Assembly: GCA_950022295.1 (NCBI GenBank)
Contig: OX465596.1
Location: 218,705,501-218,769,500, forward strand
Length of the DNA: 64,000 bases
Origin: Bromus sterilis
Taxonomy: Eukaryota > Streptophyta > Magnoliopsida > Poales > Poaceae
Direction of reading: 5' to 3'
The position numbers were made by a program, and so were the translations under genes. The notes below the pieces were generated by a model. It saw only the letters and a program-made list of their open reading frames with translations, made no database searches and was not told the DNA's origin. Of this stretch, positions 22,956 through 34,494 are shown in pieces; the first letter of the stretch is position 1; the number at the start of each line of letters is the position of its first letter.

Positions 22956-25900
22956 ATGAATTAATTCAAATGGCCAGATAAAAATCTTTTTCCAAAAATC
23001 ATTTGAATATTTGGAAAATTCCTATAAATGATGGTGATCATTTTAAAAGTGGTTTGGGTATTTTTCCCATGCCCATGGAATATTCTAAAATTCAAACAGT
23101 GCTCCGGAAATTAAAGTTTACCCCTATTTGAATTGGAATTCAAATGTTTTGAATTTCAAAAATGCCAAAATCCTAAAAGTGACTAGCTACTGGTCACGTA
23201 GTATTTATAAAATTAGTTGGGCATTTTTATAAAATGTTTTGGTATTTTTAGCAGAGCAAAACAAAAGGCAGAAAAAGAAAACAGAAAGAAATAAGAAAAG
23301 GGCCATACCTGCTTCTGGCCCGACTTAAACCAGGCCGGCCCAGCCCACCTCTCCTCACCTTGTCATCTTCCCCGCCCGGAGCCAGAGCAGGAAGCTCGCC
23401 GCCGTGGCGAGCATGCCCGCTGCTGCCGAGCCTTCGAGGCCCCCCTGCCCTGTCCTCTCGCCCCGGAGACACGCAGCAGCCGCCACATCCTTTCCCTCTT
23501 CATCCCGGTCGTCTCCCCCTCCAAATCGCGTCGTTCCCCTGCAAGCCGAAGCTCACCGCCGGCCATCCCCTGCGAGAAGACGGGGCCACCGAGCTCCTCC
23601 GCCCTCGCCATGATGTCCAGGAAGAAGCCCGGCCTCGAATTCGACTAGCCACACCCTCAATCGAAGCCCGGACGGCCCCGAGACGCCGTGTTCTCCATCG
23701 ACGTCTCGCTGGAGCCGCGAAAGCTCGTCGTTGATTCCGTCTCCGTCAGCCCTCCTCCGGCCTTCTCGACGGCCCCTTCACACTCAGGGTGAGCTCGCGC
23801 CCATTTCCCCTCTCCCCTCTACGCATCCCGTGGCCTGGAGCACCAAGGCCTTCGCACCAGAGCTCCGACAGCCGCTGCTCTTGTCGCCGACGTCGAAGTA
23901 GCCATCCCCGAGGCCCCCAGCTTGTCCCAGGTGAAGCACGCGAGCAAGGGGATCCCTCTGGTGGTCTTCTCGTTCATTTTGAGGCACTGGAGCGCCGTCC
24001 AGCACCACTCCGGCGAGCCTCCACTCGCCGGCGACGACACTCCGGCCAGCCTCGGTTAATTAACCCCAAACCACCCCCCTAATCCCACCCCCCCGAGTCC
24101 ATGACAATGGGGCCCCCAGTCCTAATGAACCCTCTGTTAAGTTAACAGAGAGGGGATTAACCCCACTGAGACTTACAGGGTGGACCCACATGTCAGCCCC
24201 CCCACTGATGTCATGCTGATGCAGTGATGACGCAATAAACCCTTTTACAGATTAAAAGATATCCAGAAAATTCCAGAAAAGGCTTTAAACTTGGAAATTC
24301 AATAACTAATTCATTTTAACTCCAAATTGGACAAATAATATGTCTAAAATTATCAGAAAAATACAAGGATTATGAATATGCAACTAGTTTCTATGTTTGA
24401 CCATTTTAAATTGGGTGAACAGTAGCAAACATGCATGTGGATCCTTTTCAAATTCAAATTTGAAGTTAATTTGCAAATGACTTTGCAACACACTTCTTTT
24501 GAATGAATTCATCCACACATCAGAGACATTACTTCAACTATACCACCTCACTTCATGATCAACATTTTAAAATGAACTTTCATGCATTCAAATGCATTTG
24601 AAATTCATCGATAAATCAAATGGAGTTTGAATTTGCATTTCAAACGCAATATACTCCTTTTAAATGGAATGCTCAACACATCAGTACCATGAACATCACC
24701 ATTACAATCTTATTCATGTGATTGTGCATTGTACATTATGTTGGTCCTATGATTGTCATGTTACTGATAGACGTGCAACCGGAATCGAAGGCCACCCCCT
24801 TCGTTGAAGACCCCGTGACTGAACCCCGTTAGCAAGGCAAGCAAACCCCCATTGATCATGTCTATAAAATCCCACTTCCCTCTCATGTCTCGCTTATGCA
24901 TTGTTTAGGATGATCACCATGATAACGTTTCTACCGCATAGTTGAACCCATATCCTTTGCATGACCTATCATCTTGTCACAGTAGTAAGAAAACCACAAT
25001 CCTAGCAGATGTAGGAGTTGGTTGATATCATGTGGCCCCTGCAACTGTTACTTCTTATTGCATGCTTAGAGTTTACAATGAGGATGTTTTTGATGTGAGT
25101 CGGGATGATAGTGAACATGGTGTTGATGAAAGTGAAATTGTGTTGGTGAATCTACCCTAATACAAGGTGAACGATGAGAGGCTGTGTAGGAGTACACAGT
25201 GGGTTGTCTCGTTGAACACCGCCCTAAGCCCGAGTTCTTGTGTGGTGATCCAAGACGAAGAGTACTACCACATGTTGGGCACATGGAACCCCGCTCAACC
25301 TACTAACTCACCCCTTCTCAGTTCAATGAGTCGCATTAGTTCGGAGTTCTGGTAGGTCTGTGGCACGGTCTGCGAAGTGGAAGAACGTCTATTCAGACCG
25401 GCTTGGGACCCTGCACACATCTTCTAGGACCACATCGGTAAACCGGCCGGGTTCACGATGTGGATTCCAGCCCAGATAGGCGTCTCCATTGAATTTGAGT
25501 TGGCTGTGAGGTAAAAGTTGTGGGAATTATCCTCGCCGGCACCTCTTGAACGGTGTCGAGTACAAAGGCAGTAACTGATAGTTTCATGTGTGTAGCAGTA
25601 CACCCCTGCAGGGTTAACAAAACTATTCGAATAGCCGCGTCCGCGGTTAAGGACTACTTGGAGAGCTGTGCTCGATTATTAGACAACTTGAACTGGAAGT
25701 CGAGGAAGTAACCATAGTGGTGTGCTTCTCATGGGGAAGTCGAGGAAGTAACCATAGTGGTGTAATTGGTTGAAGAGATGTAGTGGAATCGTGTACGCTT
25801 CTTACCTCAAGTCTGGTACTCGTAGTTCAGGACTAGCCAAGTCAAAGCTGGCACTTCTGCAAGTGAAACCCCACCTCCCTTTACCTTGATACATATGCAT

Positions 25901-26765
25901 GAGTAGTATAGCTCCTATGTAAGTCTTGCTGAGTACGATTTTGTACTCACGTTTGCTTAATCTATGTTTTAGATGAACCCACCGACCCCGATGGTGACTT
26001 CTACCTGAAGCTCGAAGATTGAAGACTCAGACCAAGACCAAGCTAGTGTAGTCCCAGTCAGACGACTGGTTCCCTCGTGGAGGGCTTGTTTTTAGATAAG
26101 GCTTCTCTAAGCCATTTGTTAAACTTGTCTATACTCAGACCTACTTTGCTTCCGCTTGTCTGTTGTAATGTTGGATCACATGCTTGTGATCTCTTTGTGC
26201 ACTCTGTAAGAGTTATCAATAAAGTATATACTTTGTAGAGAATTGCAATGATACCTGCTGTTCATACAAGGCATGTGTGCTGCGTGTATGTTTATAACAT
26301 GCATGTCTTAGTATGGGTTTTCGAGACCTTAGTTGTGATCTGGCTGGCGGTCTTTTATACACCAAGTGGCCCTTAGATGTGCGCAGCTTGGGGCATTGCG
26401 ATGCGATTGTTCGAGACTCTGTCTCGTGCACACTTTGATGTATGATCGAGCCCGCCCTAGACCCCGACTAAGTGATCGGGCTGGAGTAAGTCTATGTAAG
26501 GGTTATAATACAATCGATAGTATGGTTGAGGCGACTTGTCTATGAGTATGGGAGTTCACCACCCATATCATTTAGACTTGTGTGCGGACGATGAGGACCC
26601 ATTTCAGTTGATCATCCGGCCTGGATGGGATGCCCCTCACGTTCGATGCTTTCCGAGAACGTTCTGTGCTTGGCCTTGTCTGCTTAGACAAGTGGGTACG
26701 GTTCTCGGCTCTCCATATGATTGTGTTGTAGCGAGGCTTGCATACGCTAACCCCGGGTCCCGACA
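22855..26765 (+). repeat. RLG-A1 3' LTR
   Basis: This is the only uninterrupted family-A LTR that is complete in the + orientation (3911 bases). It has a TATA-like element at 23204-23214, a GC-rich leader (about 23300-24050), the palindromic module (about 25599-25675), the GAGTAC hairpin and a poly(A) signal (26218-26223). It ends CCCGACA. A local rearrangement at 25695-25763 is absent from the 5' LTR. The right flank is AAACA. Confidence 0.93.
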
Positions 26766-28979
26766 AAACAATTCGTATTCGTGCAAGCGTCGGTGATCGG
26801 ACCATGTTGTTGTTGGTGGACTCAGGGAGTACCAATACATTCATCAATTCAGTTTTCCTAGTGCGCCTATCGGTGGCCGTCGAGAAGACAGCGCCCGTCA
26901 CGTTCCGTGTCGCAAATGGTAGCAGCTTGATCTGTGATGGCCTCATTCGACAGCTCGAGTGGACCAGCCAAGGACACCAATTCTCCATCGACATGCACGT
27001 GCTTGAATTGGGCGTCTACGATGGGGTGCTGGGCATGGACTGGTTGGCCGATCACATCCCCATGTACTATCATTGGTTGGAGAAGTCAATCGCCTTTGAA
27101 TATCAGGGCACGCAGGTGCAGCTGCAAGGAGTGCACCATTCTGGCCAGAGTGTGCCGACAGCGCTAGAGATCCGTGAACTGCAACAATTGGTAGAGATCA
27201 ATGAGATTTGGGCAGTGGACCTGATCGCTCCGATCAGTACCGCATCACCGAAGACGGAACAAAGGAAGGGGGACGATCAGGCTATGCGGGCGTTGCTATC
27301 AGAGTTTGAGGATGTGTTTGTTGAGCCAAATTCTCTACCACCGTGCCACCCATATGATCATGCCATCTCACTCAAGCCCGGCGCGGCACCAGTTAACTGC
27401 AAACCATACCAGTATTCCCCAGCTCAAATGGATGAGATCGAGCAACAAGTGTGCGACATGCTTGCCGCTGGTGTCATTGAGTCAAGCATGAGCCCGTTCG
27501 CTGCCCCAATGCTGCACGTGAAGAAGAAAGACGACACATGGCGAGTCTGTGTCGACTATCGCTGCCTGAATGCAATCGCCATTAAAATAAATCCACTGCC
27601 GGTGATTGACGAGCTGTTGGACGAACTGCATGGGGAGGCATTCTTCTCCAAACTGGATCTCTGTGCGGGTTACTACCAAATCCGTATGCGGCCCGAAGAC
27701 AAAGACAAGACCGCATTCAAGACAGATCATGGTCATTTCAAATTCAAAGTTATGGCGTTCGGATTGAAAAATGCACCGTCTAGATTTTAGTGCGTGGTCA
27801 ATTGGGTGTTTGGCGATTGCACTCACCATTTTGTGCTCGTGATCCTGGATGACATTCCTGTTTACAGCGCTACCCTGGACGACCATCTGGAACACCTGCG
27901 TACCGTCCTGGTTTTTCTCCGTCAGCACCAGCATTACGCCAAGAGATCGAAGTGCAAGTTCTCCCAGCGCAGCATCGAGTACCTAGGGCACATCATCTCT
28001 GATGCGGGCGTGGCCACTGACAACAGCAAAACCAGTGCGATGGAGGCCCGGCCCGTCCCGAAAATGGTGACAAAGCTGCGCGGCTTCCTTGGCCTCACCG
28101 GCTACTATCGCAAGTTCGTGGCCAATTATGGCATCATCGTCAAGTCGTTGACGCAGCTGCTCACCAAGAAGGTGGGGTTTCACTAGGATGATCATGTGCA
28201 TTACGCGTTTGACATGTTGAAGATAGCTATGACGCACACTCCTGTGCTGGCCTTGCCAGACTTCACCCAGCCGTTCACCATGGAGAGGTACGCTTGTGAC
28301 ACAGGCATGGGCACCGTCCTGATGCAGCGTGGCCACCCAGTCGCGTACATGAGCAAGGCACTGGGAGTACGAAATCAGAAGCTCTCGACTTACGAGAAGG
28401 AATTCCTTGCAGTCATGATGGCCGTCGATAAGTGGCACCCGTACTTGCAGAACGGCGCCTTCAAGATCGTCACTGACACAAGAGCCTATGCGAGCTCGGC
28501 TCGCAATTTTGGACGCCGAATTGCAGCGCAAAGCTATGTCCAAGCTGGTGGGGCTCCAGTTCTACTTCCGCTATAAGCGCGGCATGGACAATGGCGCGGA
28601 GGACGCGGTGTCGCGTGTCGGCCATCGACATGCTCTCGGCACTCTCTCTCTGTGCCAACCACAGTGGCTCCAAGAGGTCGCCAATTCATATGAAACGGAC
28701 GCTGAAACGCAAGAGCTGCTAGCAAAACTGGCGCTATGCAGCCCCGACGATCAAGGCCGTGAACTGTACCACGGCGTAATCAAATAGCAGGGCAAACTGT
28801 GGATTGGCGCCAACACTGCACTCCAAACCAAGCTCATCGCGGCGCTGCATGCCAGTGCGGTGGGAGTACAATCTAGCGACGCGGCCACCTATCAACGGGT
28901 GCGCAAGCACTTCGCGTGGTCGGGCATGAAGCGAGCGGTGGAGGATTTTGTGCGCCAGTGCGAGATCTATCTGCACGTA
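26766..28979 (+). pseudogene. RLG-B protease, reverse transcriptase, RNase H and integrase start
   Basis: The frame continues that of 2762-2874. Protease shows LLLVDSGSTNTF with an intact Asp-Ser-Gly and GVLGMDWL. Reverse transcriptase shows VCVDYRCLNAIAIKINPLPVID, SKLDLCAGYYQIRM, FGLKNAPSRF and the Leu-Asp-Asp box near 27848. RNase H shows YACDTGMG and YEKEFLAVMMAV. Stops lie at 27788-27790, 28184-28186 and 28786-28788 and a frameshift at about 28480. The integrase zinc domain begins near 28850 and is cut by the solo LTR at 28979. A reading frame that appears to start at 26738 is a fusion with RLG-A1 LTR sequence. Confidence 0.87.
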
Positions 28980-30577
28980 TGATACGCGAGATATGATAAT
29001 TGCTTCTCGCCCTTCGTTGGCTACCCCAAGTGGAAGGTGAGATGCAGCGTAGCGGCAAGTTTCCCTCCGTGAAGATACCGAGGTTTATCTCCAGTAGGAC
29101 TCCGGAGATGATAAGTAGGTGTCAGCGGTGCAACTGACGTGGACCTGCACACAAACACTAATAACTTTGATCCGAACGAAGTTCAGAGAGGTTGTCAATC
29201 TCACCAGTCTTGTTGTTTACAAAGGATCAAACACAAGGGATAATGATAATGATAGCAACTGAAAGTAAAAGCAGAAAAATAAATAAGCGTGTAAATAGTG
29301 ATGAGAATATGGACCGGGGTCCCGTGATGTCTCTCTCCCAACAGACGACAAAACTTCTATGCGAGGTAAACAAATTACAGATGGGCAATTGACAGGATTA
29401 TAAACGCACCGCAATGCTAACTACGCTACAAAAGAAAGGAAGAGGCTCAAAAGCATGGGCAGTACGCCAAAATAAGTAGACCGAAATTCAACTGCATCTA
29501 CTACTAATCATCCACCTTGAGATATCTATCCAGAACATCTCGCTGGTATTAAGTTGCGAGACCCACCCAAAGCAACAGACAACTGCATTAAAAAGCACTT
29601 TGCGTAAAGTAAACAATCCTTGCAACCGCGGTAACAAGGACTGTTGTTTTTCTTGTGGCAACAGGACATCCCCTAGACTCATGTTTCTGTCACTCAAGTG
29701 TGTCATCAGGGGGCATGAACCCACAATCGAGCATAAAGTTCCCTCTTGGAGTTACTACCTACTACTTGGCCAAAGCAATAAACAGCAATGGAGAACATGG
29801 AAGAATTACTTAGGAACAAAAATATAAAATATAAGACCCAAATATATTACTCTATCACAATTTAAATATAATCTCATAATCCATCAGATCATATCAAACT
29901 CAGCATAGCAACAGCAAAAAGATTACATATGGGAGCTCATGAGGTCTAAACCATGAAGAACAAAGAGGGGAGGAGAAAATCACATAGCTATTGATCACGG
30001 ACCCATGGTCCAAAGGAAAATACTCACGATACATCTGGGAAGCGCCCATGGTGAAGGGGAAGCACCCGAAGGTCGATCCTCCCTCCAGCAGGGTGCAGGG
30101 AAGAAGTCTGCTGGCGCTCCTGACCTTGGAAGCGCGGCAGCGGCGGAACTGAGGCGAGATCGCGAAAAATGGTTCTGTCCTTAGGGGTTTCGCGTCACGC
30201 GGAATAAATAGGTGAAGGGGGGAAGCCAGGGGGGCCACCAGGAATCCAGGCGCCCCTCTGGCGCGGCCAAGCCCTAGGCCGCGCCAGGTGGCCGCCTGGG
30301 CACCTGGTGGTGGCTCCTTGGCCCCACGTCGGGTCTCCGGAAGCTACTATTAAGCTGATTTTTATCTGATTTTTCCCAATTTTTGGAGCAATTTTAATAT
30401 GGGGGAACACTGAACTAGAAAAACAGTAGAAAGCAGAAACTTGCACTGGGGTGCACTGAGTTAATAGGTTAGTCCAAATATGATCAAAAGTGTATGAAAG
30501 TGTATCTAGATCGTATCAATATCACACAAAACATGCATGGAGCAAGCAGAAATTATCGATACGTTTGGGACTTATCA
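28980..30577 (-). mobile_element. Solo LTR of an Athila-like Gypsy element
   Basis: The ends are TGATA and TATCA. The whole 1.6 kb matches, from memory, the architecture of an abundant Pooideae LTR with a CGTATCGATAATTTC end. The part at 28996-29045 also matches 61011-61058, the LTR edge next to an Athila-like primer site in this window. No internal region, primer site or polypurine tract is present, so it is a solo LTR left by recombination. It splits the RLG-B integrase between Cys-Glu-Ile and the following Ala-Lys. The flanks are ACGTA and ACGCC, a degraded target duplication (3 of 5). Frames inside are not credible genes. Confidence 0.8.
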
Positions 30578-31705
30578 ACGCCAAGCAGGAGCGCACACAC
30601 CCTGCAGGTAAGCTGCAACCACTTCCGATTCTGCAGACTCCATGGCAAGACATCACGCTGAATTTCATCGAAGGACTGCCCAAATCGGAGGGGGAGGACA
30701 CCATTCTCGTGGTTGTCGACCTCCTCACCAAGTTTGTGCACTTCCTGCTGCTCCGCCACCCCTTCACGGCCGCGCAGGTGGTGCGGGCCCTCTGGTCGCA
30801 CGTCATCAAGCTGCACCTTGTGCCGCTCTCCATCATCTCGGATCGGGACCAAATCTTCACCAGCGCGGTGTGGCGCACTCTGCTCGCTTCCATCGGCACC
30901 AAGTTGGCATACTCCACAGCCTATCACCCGCAGACGGACGGCCAGACAGAGCGAGTCAACCAGTGTCTGGAGATGTATCTCTGGTGCGCGGTGCAAGATC
31001 AGCCCAAACTCTAGAAGATGTGGCCGCCGGCGGCAGAATTCTGGTACAACACGGCTCACCATTCCTCACTCAAGTGTTCTCCATTTCGTGCTCTCTATGG
31101 AAGAGACCCCAATTGGGCAGCTTGCCTGCTTGGGAAGTGACAGGCGACTCAATGTTGCCGGAGTCCAAGCTGGATTGGGCGGCGCACACATCGATGATGT
31201 CCAATCAGCTCGTGCACGCCCAGTTCCACTTCAAGAAGAAGGCCGATCACCTCCGCTCCGAGCGCACCTTCACGGTTGGGGAATCCATCCTCCTCAAGCT
31301 CCAGCCATACGTCCAATCGTCCATGCGAGTCGCCCGTACCATAAGCTGGCTTACAAGTTCTTCGGGTTGTTCGTCGTCCTGGACGTGTGGGCTCTATCAC
31401 CTACCGCCTTCAACTACCGGCGGATAGCCGCATCCACCCCGTTTTCCATGTCTCGCAGCTCAAGACATTCACCGTAGAATACACCACCTGTCTTTGCCGA
31501 GCTTCCGCGTGTTCCGATCCTGACGGCCAACCGCATTCAACCGATCGCCATCCTGGAGAGGCGCATGATGAAGAAAGGTGATGCCCCCGTCGTCCAGCTC
31601 TAGATTCAATGGTCGGATCAGCCTGACGATGCCACCACCTAGGAAGACCACGACGTGTTGAAGCAGAGGTACCCAATGGCGAGCATTTGGGATGACGATT
31701 CATCT
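30578..31705 (+). pseudogene. RLG-B integrase core and C-terminal domain
   Basis: The frame resumes with AKQERTHPAG, the usual sequence after the integrase zinc domain. The catalytic core shows Asp in WQDITLNFIEGLP, Asp in IISDRDQIF and Glu in GQTERVNQ. A TAG at 31012-31014 and several later shifts break it. The C-terminal part shows VGSITYRLQLPADSRIHPVFHVSQL (31384-31460) and then a chromodomain-like tail ending at about 31705. A short-LTR element with this tail fits the Reina lineage. Confidence 0.85.
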
Positions 31706-31719
31706 CAAGGAGGGGAGAA
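31706..31719 (+). other. RLG-B polypurine tract
   Basis: CAAGGAGGGGAGAA directly precedes the TGTCACGCC start of the 3' LTR. Confidence 0.8.
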
Positions 31720-32107
31720 TGTCACGCCTGTGGACAACTCCAGGGAGGATTGAGAGTGGATTCCGAGTGGTTGTTACTCGAAAGCCAGGTTGTCCGAGTG
31801 GTTGTTACTCGGAAGGTTACTGAGTGGTTGTGATGATTGCTTATTACTCAGAAGGTTCCCGAGTGGTTGTTCCAAGTGCTTGTTACTCGGAAGGCCGATG
31901 CATGTTTCAGGCCATGGGCCGCGCGTGTGTGTGTTGGGCTTGGAGTCCTGTACTTAAGCAAATGATACCACCATGTTAGGGTTTAACGAATGAAGAGATA
32001 ACCTATTCCTTCCCCATCTCTCCCTCACATGCTCCCTCCTTCTCGTTCCTCTTATATCCTCCCCTCCCAAATCCCCTCGCGATCCCATCGATCCCCAGGG
32101 TATTACA
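31720..32107 (+). repeat. RLG-B 3' LTR (short)
   Basis: It starts TGTCACGCC and ends TATTACA, 388 bases. A CA at 32113-32114 is an alternative end. The first half contains four inverted-repeat units of CCGAGT and ACTCGG (31763-31890). LTRs of this size are typical of Reina elements. The 5' LTR is left of the window. Confidence 0.75.
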
Positions 32108-32879
32108 CGCTACAGGGCATGCAAGCCATGCAATTGTCGCAGCCCGTACCAGAGCTGACGCAGAAGACAAGCCAGGCAGTGGAGGCAACCCAGTTGCATG
32201 ACAATAGTAGTGGGGTCATTGCCTCGTGGATTATGGATCCCGCACCCGTGATCAAGTCTTCTGACCCACCATGTCAATGTTCACGGTCACAGGTGTCGGT
32301 CGGCCGTAGGAAGGTCAAGGAGATCTTTGCAGATGTGGAGATGCCATGGGCGGCGACTGTGGAAGCTGACCTGGATGATGCTAATGTGGAGGAGGCTACC
32401 ATGGGCCAGATGGGCCCGGTGGGAGCCATCACATGCAATATGTCAACCCTGGACAATGCTGATGATGCGCAGTGGGTGTGAATGAGCCCTTAATCCATGG
32501 CCTGATATGCGCCATCACCAACATGATGGCCAACCTGGAGGAACCAATCACGCCAGCACTGCTGCCCATGCCGTCAGTTGTTCGACCCAGGGCGCCTCGC
32601 CGTGGCCGCCGCTCCCCTGTTTCCAACCCACGCAGGAGCCGCCGTCTTGCTTCCTCCGCCGTGGCAAAACTCGGAGCCGTGGAAAAGGCGTAGAAGTTGA
32701 TAATGCAGAAGATGGGAATTGAGCCTGAGAATGGCGACGCCATGACCAAGTATGCCAAGACATTCGATGAGCCTCTCACTGACCAGCATATCGCCGCTCT
32801 CACGGCGCTAGCAGAGGAAAAGGGAGGGAAGAAGCAGGTCACCAAGAAGGGACGGGGAAGCGGCACTGCAGCATTCTAG
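32108..32879 (+). pseudogene. LINE ORF1 fragment (C-terminal part)
   Basis: The frame runs from the RLG-B LTR end to about 32470. It shifts there and continues to a TAG at 32691-32693 and then to a stop at 32877-32879. The last part holds a basic RRSRRLA stretch, a KMGIEPENG stretch and DQHIAALTAL, which I recognise from the C-terminus of grass LINE or LINE-like ORF1 proteins. These bind RNA. The ORF2 start that follows supports the call. The N-terminal part was lost where RLG-B inserted. Confidence 0.65.
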
Positions 32880-32915
32880 CTGCATGCTCTTGGGGTCTGA
32901 CGATTTGTTTAGTTT

Positions 32916-32992
32916 ATGGATAGTTGCCACATCCTGTTCTGGAATGTCCGCGGCCTTTGTCGTGGATATAATCCTGACAATAGATATAGGGG
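32916..32992 (+). pseudogene. LINE ORF2: first codons of the endonuclease domain
   Basis: An ATG starts a frame reading HILFWNVRGLCRG, the conserved first strand of the apurinic/apyrimidinic-type endonuclease of plant LINEs. It is cut after about 24 residues at 32985-32992, where the next repeat begins. Nothing of the reverse transcriptase remains. Confidence 0.7.
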
Positions 32993-34494
32993 TGTAATAG
33001 GAGCTAAATGAATCTCTACATATAGTGGTTGACGCATGGGGAATTATACAGGTTAGGCCTCTCCTTAGAGATAAAAACCGTAATCCTGTCCCAGGCTGAC
33101 TGGGGTGTTCTTGCTCAAAGTTTGAGGAAAGTGCTGAGCGTGTCCCTTTCTGGTGAAGGGAGGAGGCTTATATAGAGTGCTCCTCTGCCCCTTCAATGCC
33201 CCAGTAAATGGGTCTTAATTCCAAGGTTAAATACGTATACTGAATACAGGAAACGGTCTCCACAGTACTGCTAATTAAGGAGGAGAAACGCCTGTGGTCT
33301 TTAATGCTTCGCACCCGTTGCGTTCCTGCCCTCCGAGTAACGAACAGCTCGCCGATCCCATTTTCCGAGTAACTGACTACTCAGAGCCTGTTTTCTTTCT
33401 GAGTAACTTATTACTCGGAGGCCATCTCTTCTTCCGAGTAACATGTTACTCAGAGACACTTTGAATTGAGCCTCTGAGTTTGATAAAGCTTTGTATTCTT
33501 TGACGATTTTATCTATTTTATTGGGTGTGTTTGAGAGGCAAAGGACCTGAGGGCACCCCTCGGTTTCCAATGCTTAAGGGTATACCTTTGGTGTGACCAC
33601 GATAGTAGCCCCCAAGTGCTTTCGGGTGCTCACTATTGAGGCAGATGACATTTTTCAGATTTCATGAGTTATGTGAAGATTAAACTCAATAAGAGGCCCG
33701 GAAGGACTTTATTGACATTTGAACTTTTCCCTCGAGTGTTGGTTGGGCAAGTTAAAGGAAAAATCTAGCGACACTCAAGAATCTCTCGAAAGAGGTGGAC
33801 TGAGGCCTCGGAAGGCGTGTCTTGGAGTAAAAGGCCTTAAACTCCATATGAACCAGATTTGTAAAGTTGATATTCTGGGGCATTGCAATTCGAGCCCCAT
33901 ATCATACCATGTGGGATATCAGGTCTTTACCCCCTGTGTCTATTCATACTAGTGGTCTGGCATTCTTCGTCAGAGACGGACCACTAGCGAGTCAACTACT
34001 AGGAATTTTCCGTAAGTAGTTGTTGAGTGCAAGATTTTCCGATTGCAATATGCTTCAGAAGCGCAACTCTTTTGCAACTAACGTACTTAGCTTCAGGCGG
34101 TTTCCCCCCTGTCGCTGTTTCAAGTTGTCGGAGCGCTACTTGCATTCCTTAGCTTTCCGAGTGACATCTAACTCGGTCGTTTTGGGTACAATAATTTCTT
34201 CCGAGTGGTGACTTACTTGGGAAGTTTTGTCAAGCGATGTTGTACTTGTTCTTGAAATGTTGACAGAGATTCTTCCGAGTAACCCATTGGTCGGTACGGA
34301 GTTATATGCCTTCCGAGTAGCCGGTACGGTCTCGGGCCTCGAATCGAAATCTGATTCAGTTTTAAATGAAGAGAATCTTGTCTTGTCAGAGAATCTTCTT
34401 GTCAAGGTAAGTGGGCACGCTGTCAGACCTGTCTCCTCGATTCCCGCGGCGGTCTTTTAGGATAATAATTAACCGCCATTTCGGGAAGTGGAGC
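32993..34494 (-). mobile_element. Unassigned LTR-like segment U, truncated on the right
   Basis: The left end reads TGTAATAGG. A TATA box on the minus strand (33167-33174) points to transcription towards the left end, about 150 bases away. A long U3 would then lie to the right. That stretch holds palindromic CCGAGTAAC arrays (33333-33453) and related motifs (34158-34330). It encodes no recognisable protein. The right edge is an abrupt junction with the truncated LTR of RLG-C. It could instead be a non-LTR repeat; no partner copy is in the window. Confidence 0.45.
33167..33174 (-). promoter_or_regulatory. TATA box in segment U
   Basis: The minus strand reads TATATAAG, followed by a GC-richer stretch. 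It fits a Pol II promoter at the end of a U3. Confidence 0.5.

Larger units (their letters stand above)
2875..26765 (+). mobile_element. RLG-A1: full-length chromodomain Gypsy element carrying a nested copy
   Basis: The ends are TGTCACAAC and GTCCCGACA. The five bases before it (2870-2874) and after it (26766-26770) are both AAACA, a perfect target-site duplication. The 5' LTR is split (2875-4062 and 15232-17942) and the 3' LTR is 22855-26765. The internal region (17943-22854, 4.9 kb) holds a tRNA-Met-type primer site, gag, protease, reverse transcriptase, RNase H, integrase and chromodomain, then a polypurine tract. LTRs of about 3.9 kb, the tRNA-Met primer and the C-terminal chromodomain fit the Tekay/Del lineage. 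Several stops and frameshifts make it non-autonomous now. Confidence 0.93.

Noticed and set aside
26738..26765. Start of the protease frame at 26738
   Set aside because: These codons belong to the end of the RLG-A1 3' LTR. The true frame comes from 2762-2874 and is only fused here by the insertion.
29192..29827. Short ORFs on both strands between 29192 and 30446
   Set aside because: They lie in the non-coding solo LTR, whose relatives known from cereals do not encode proteins.
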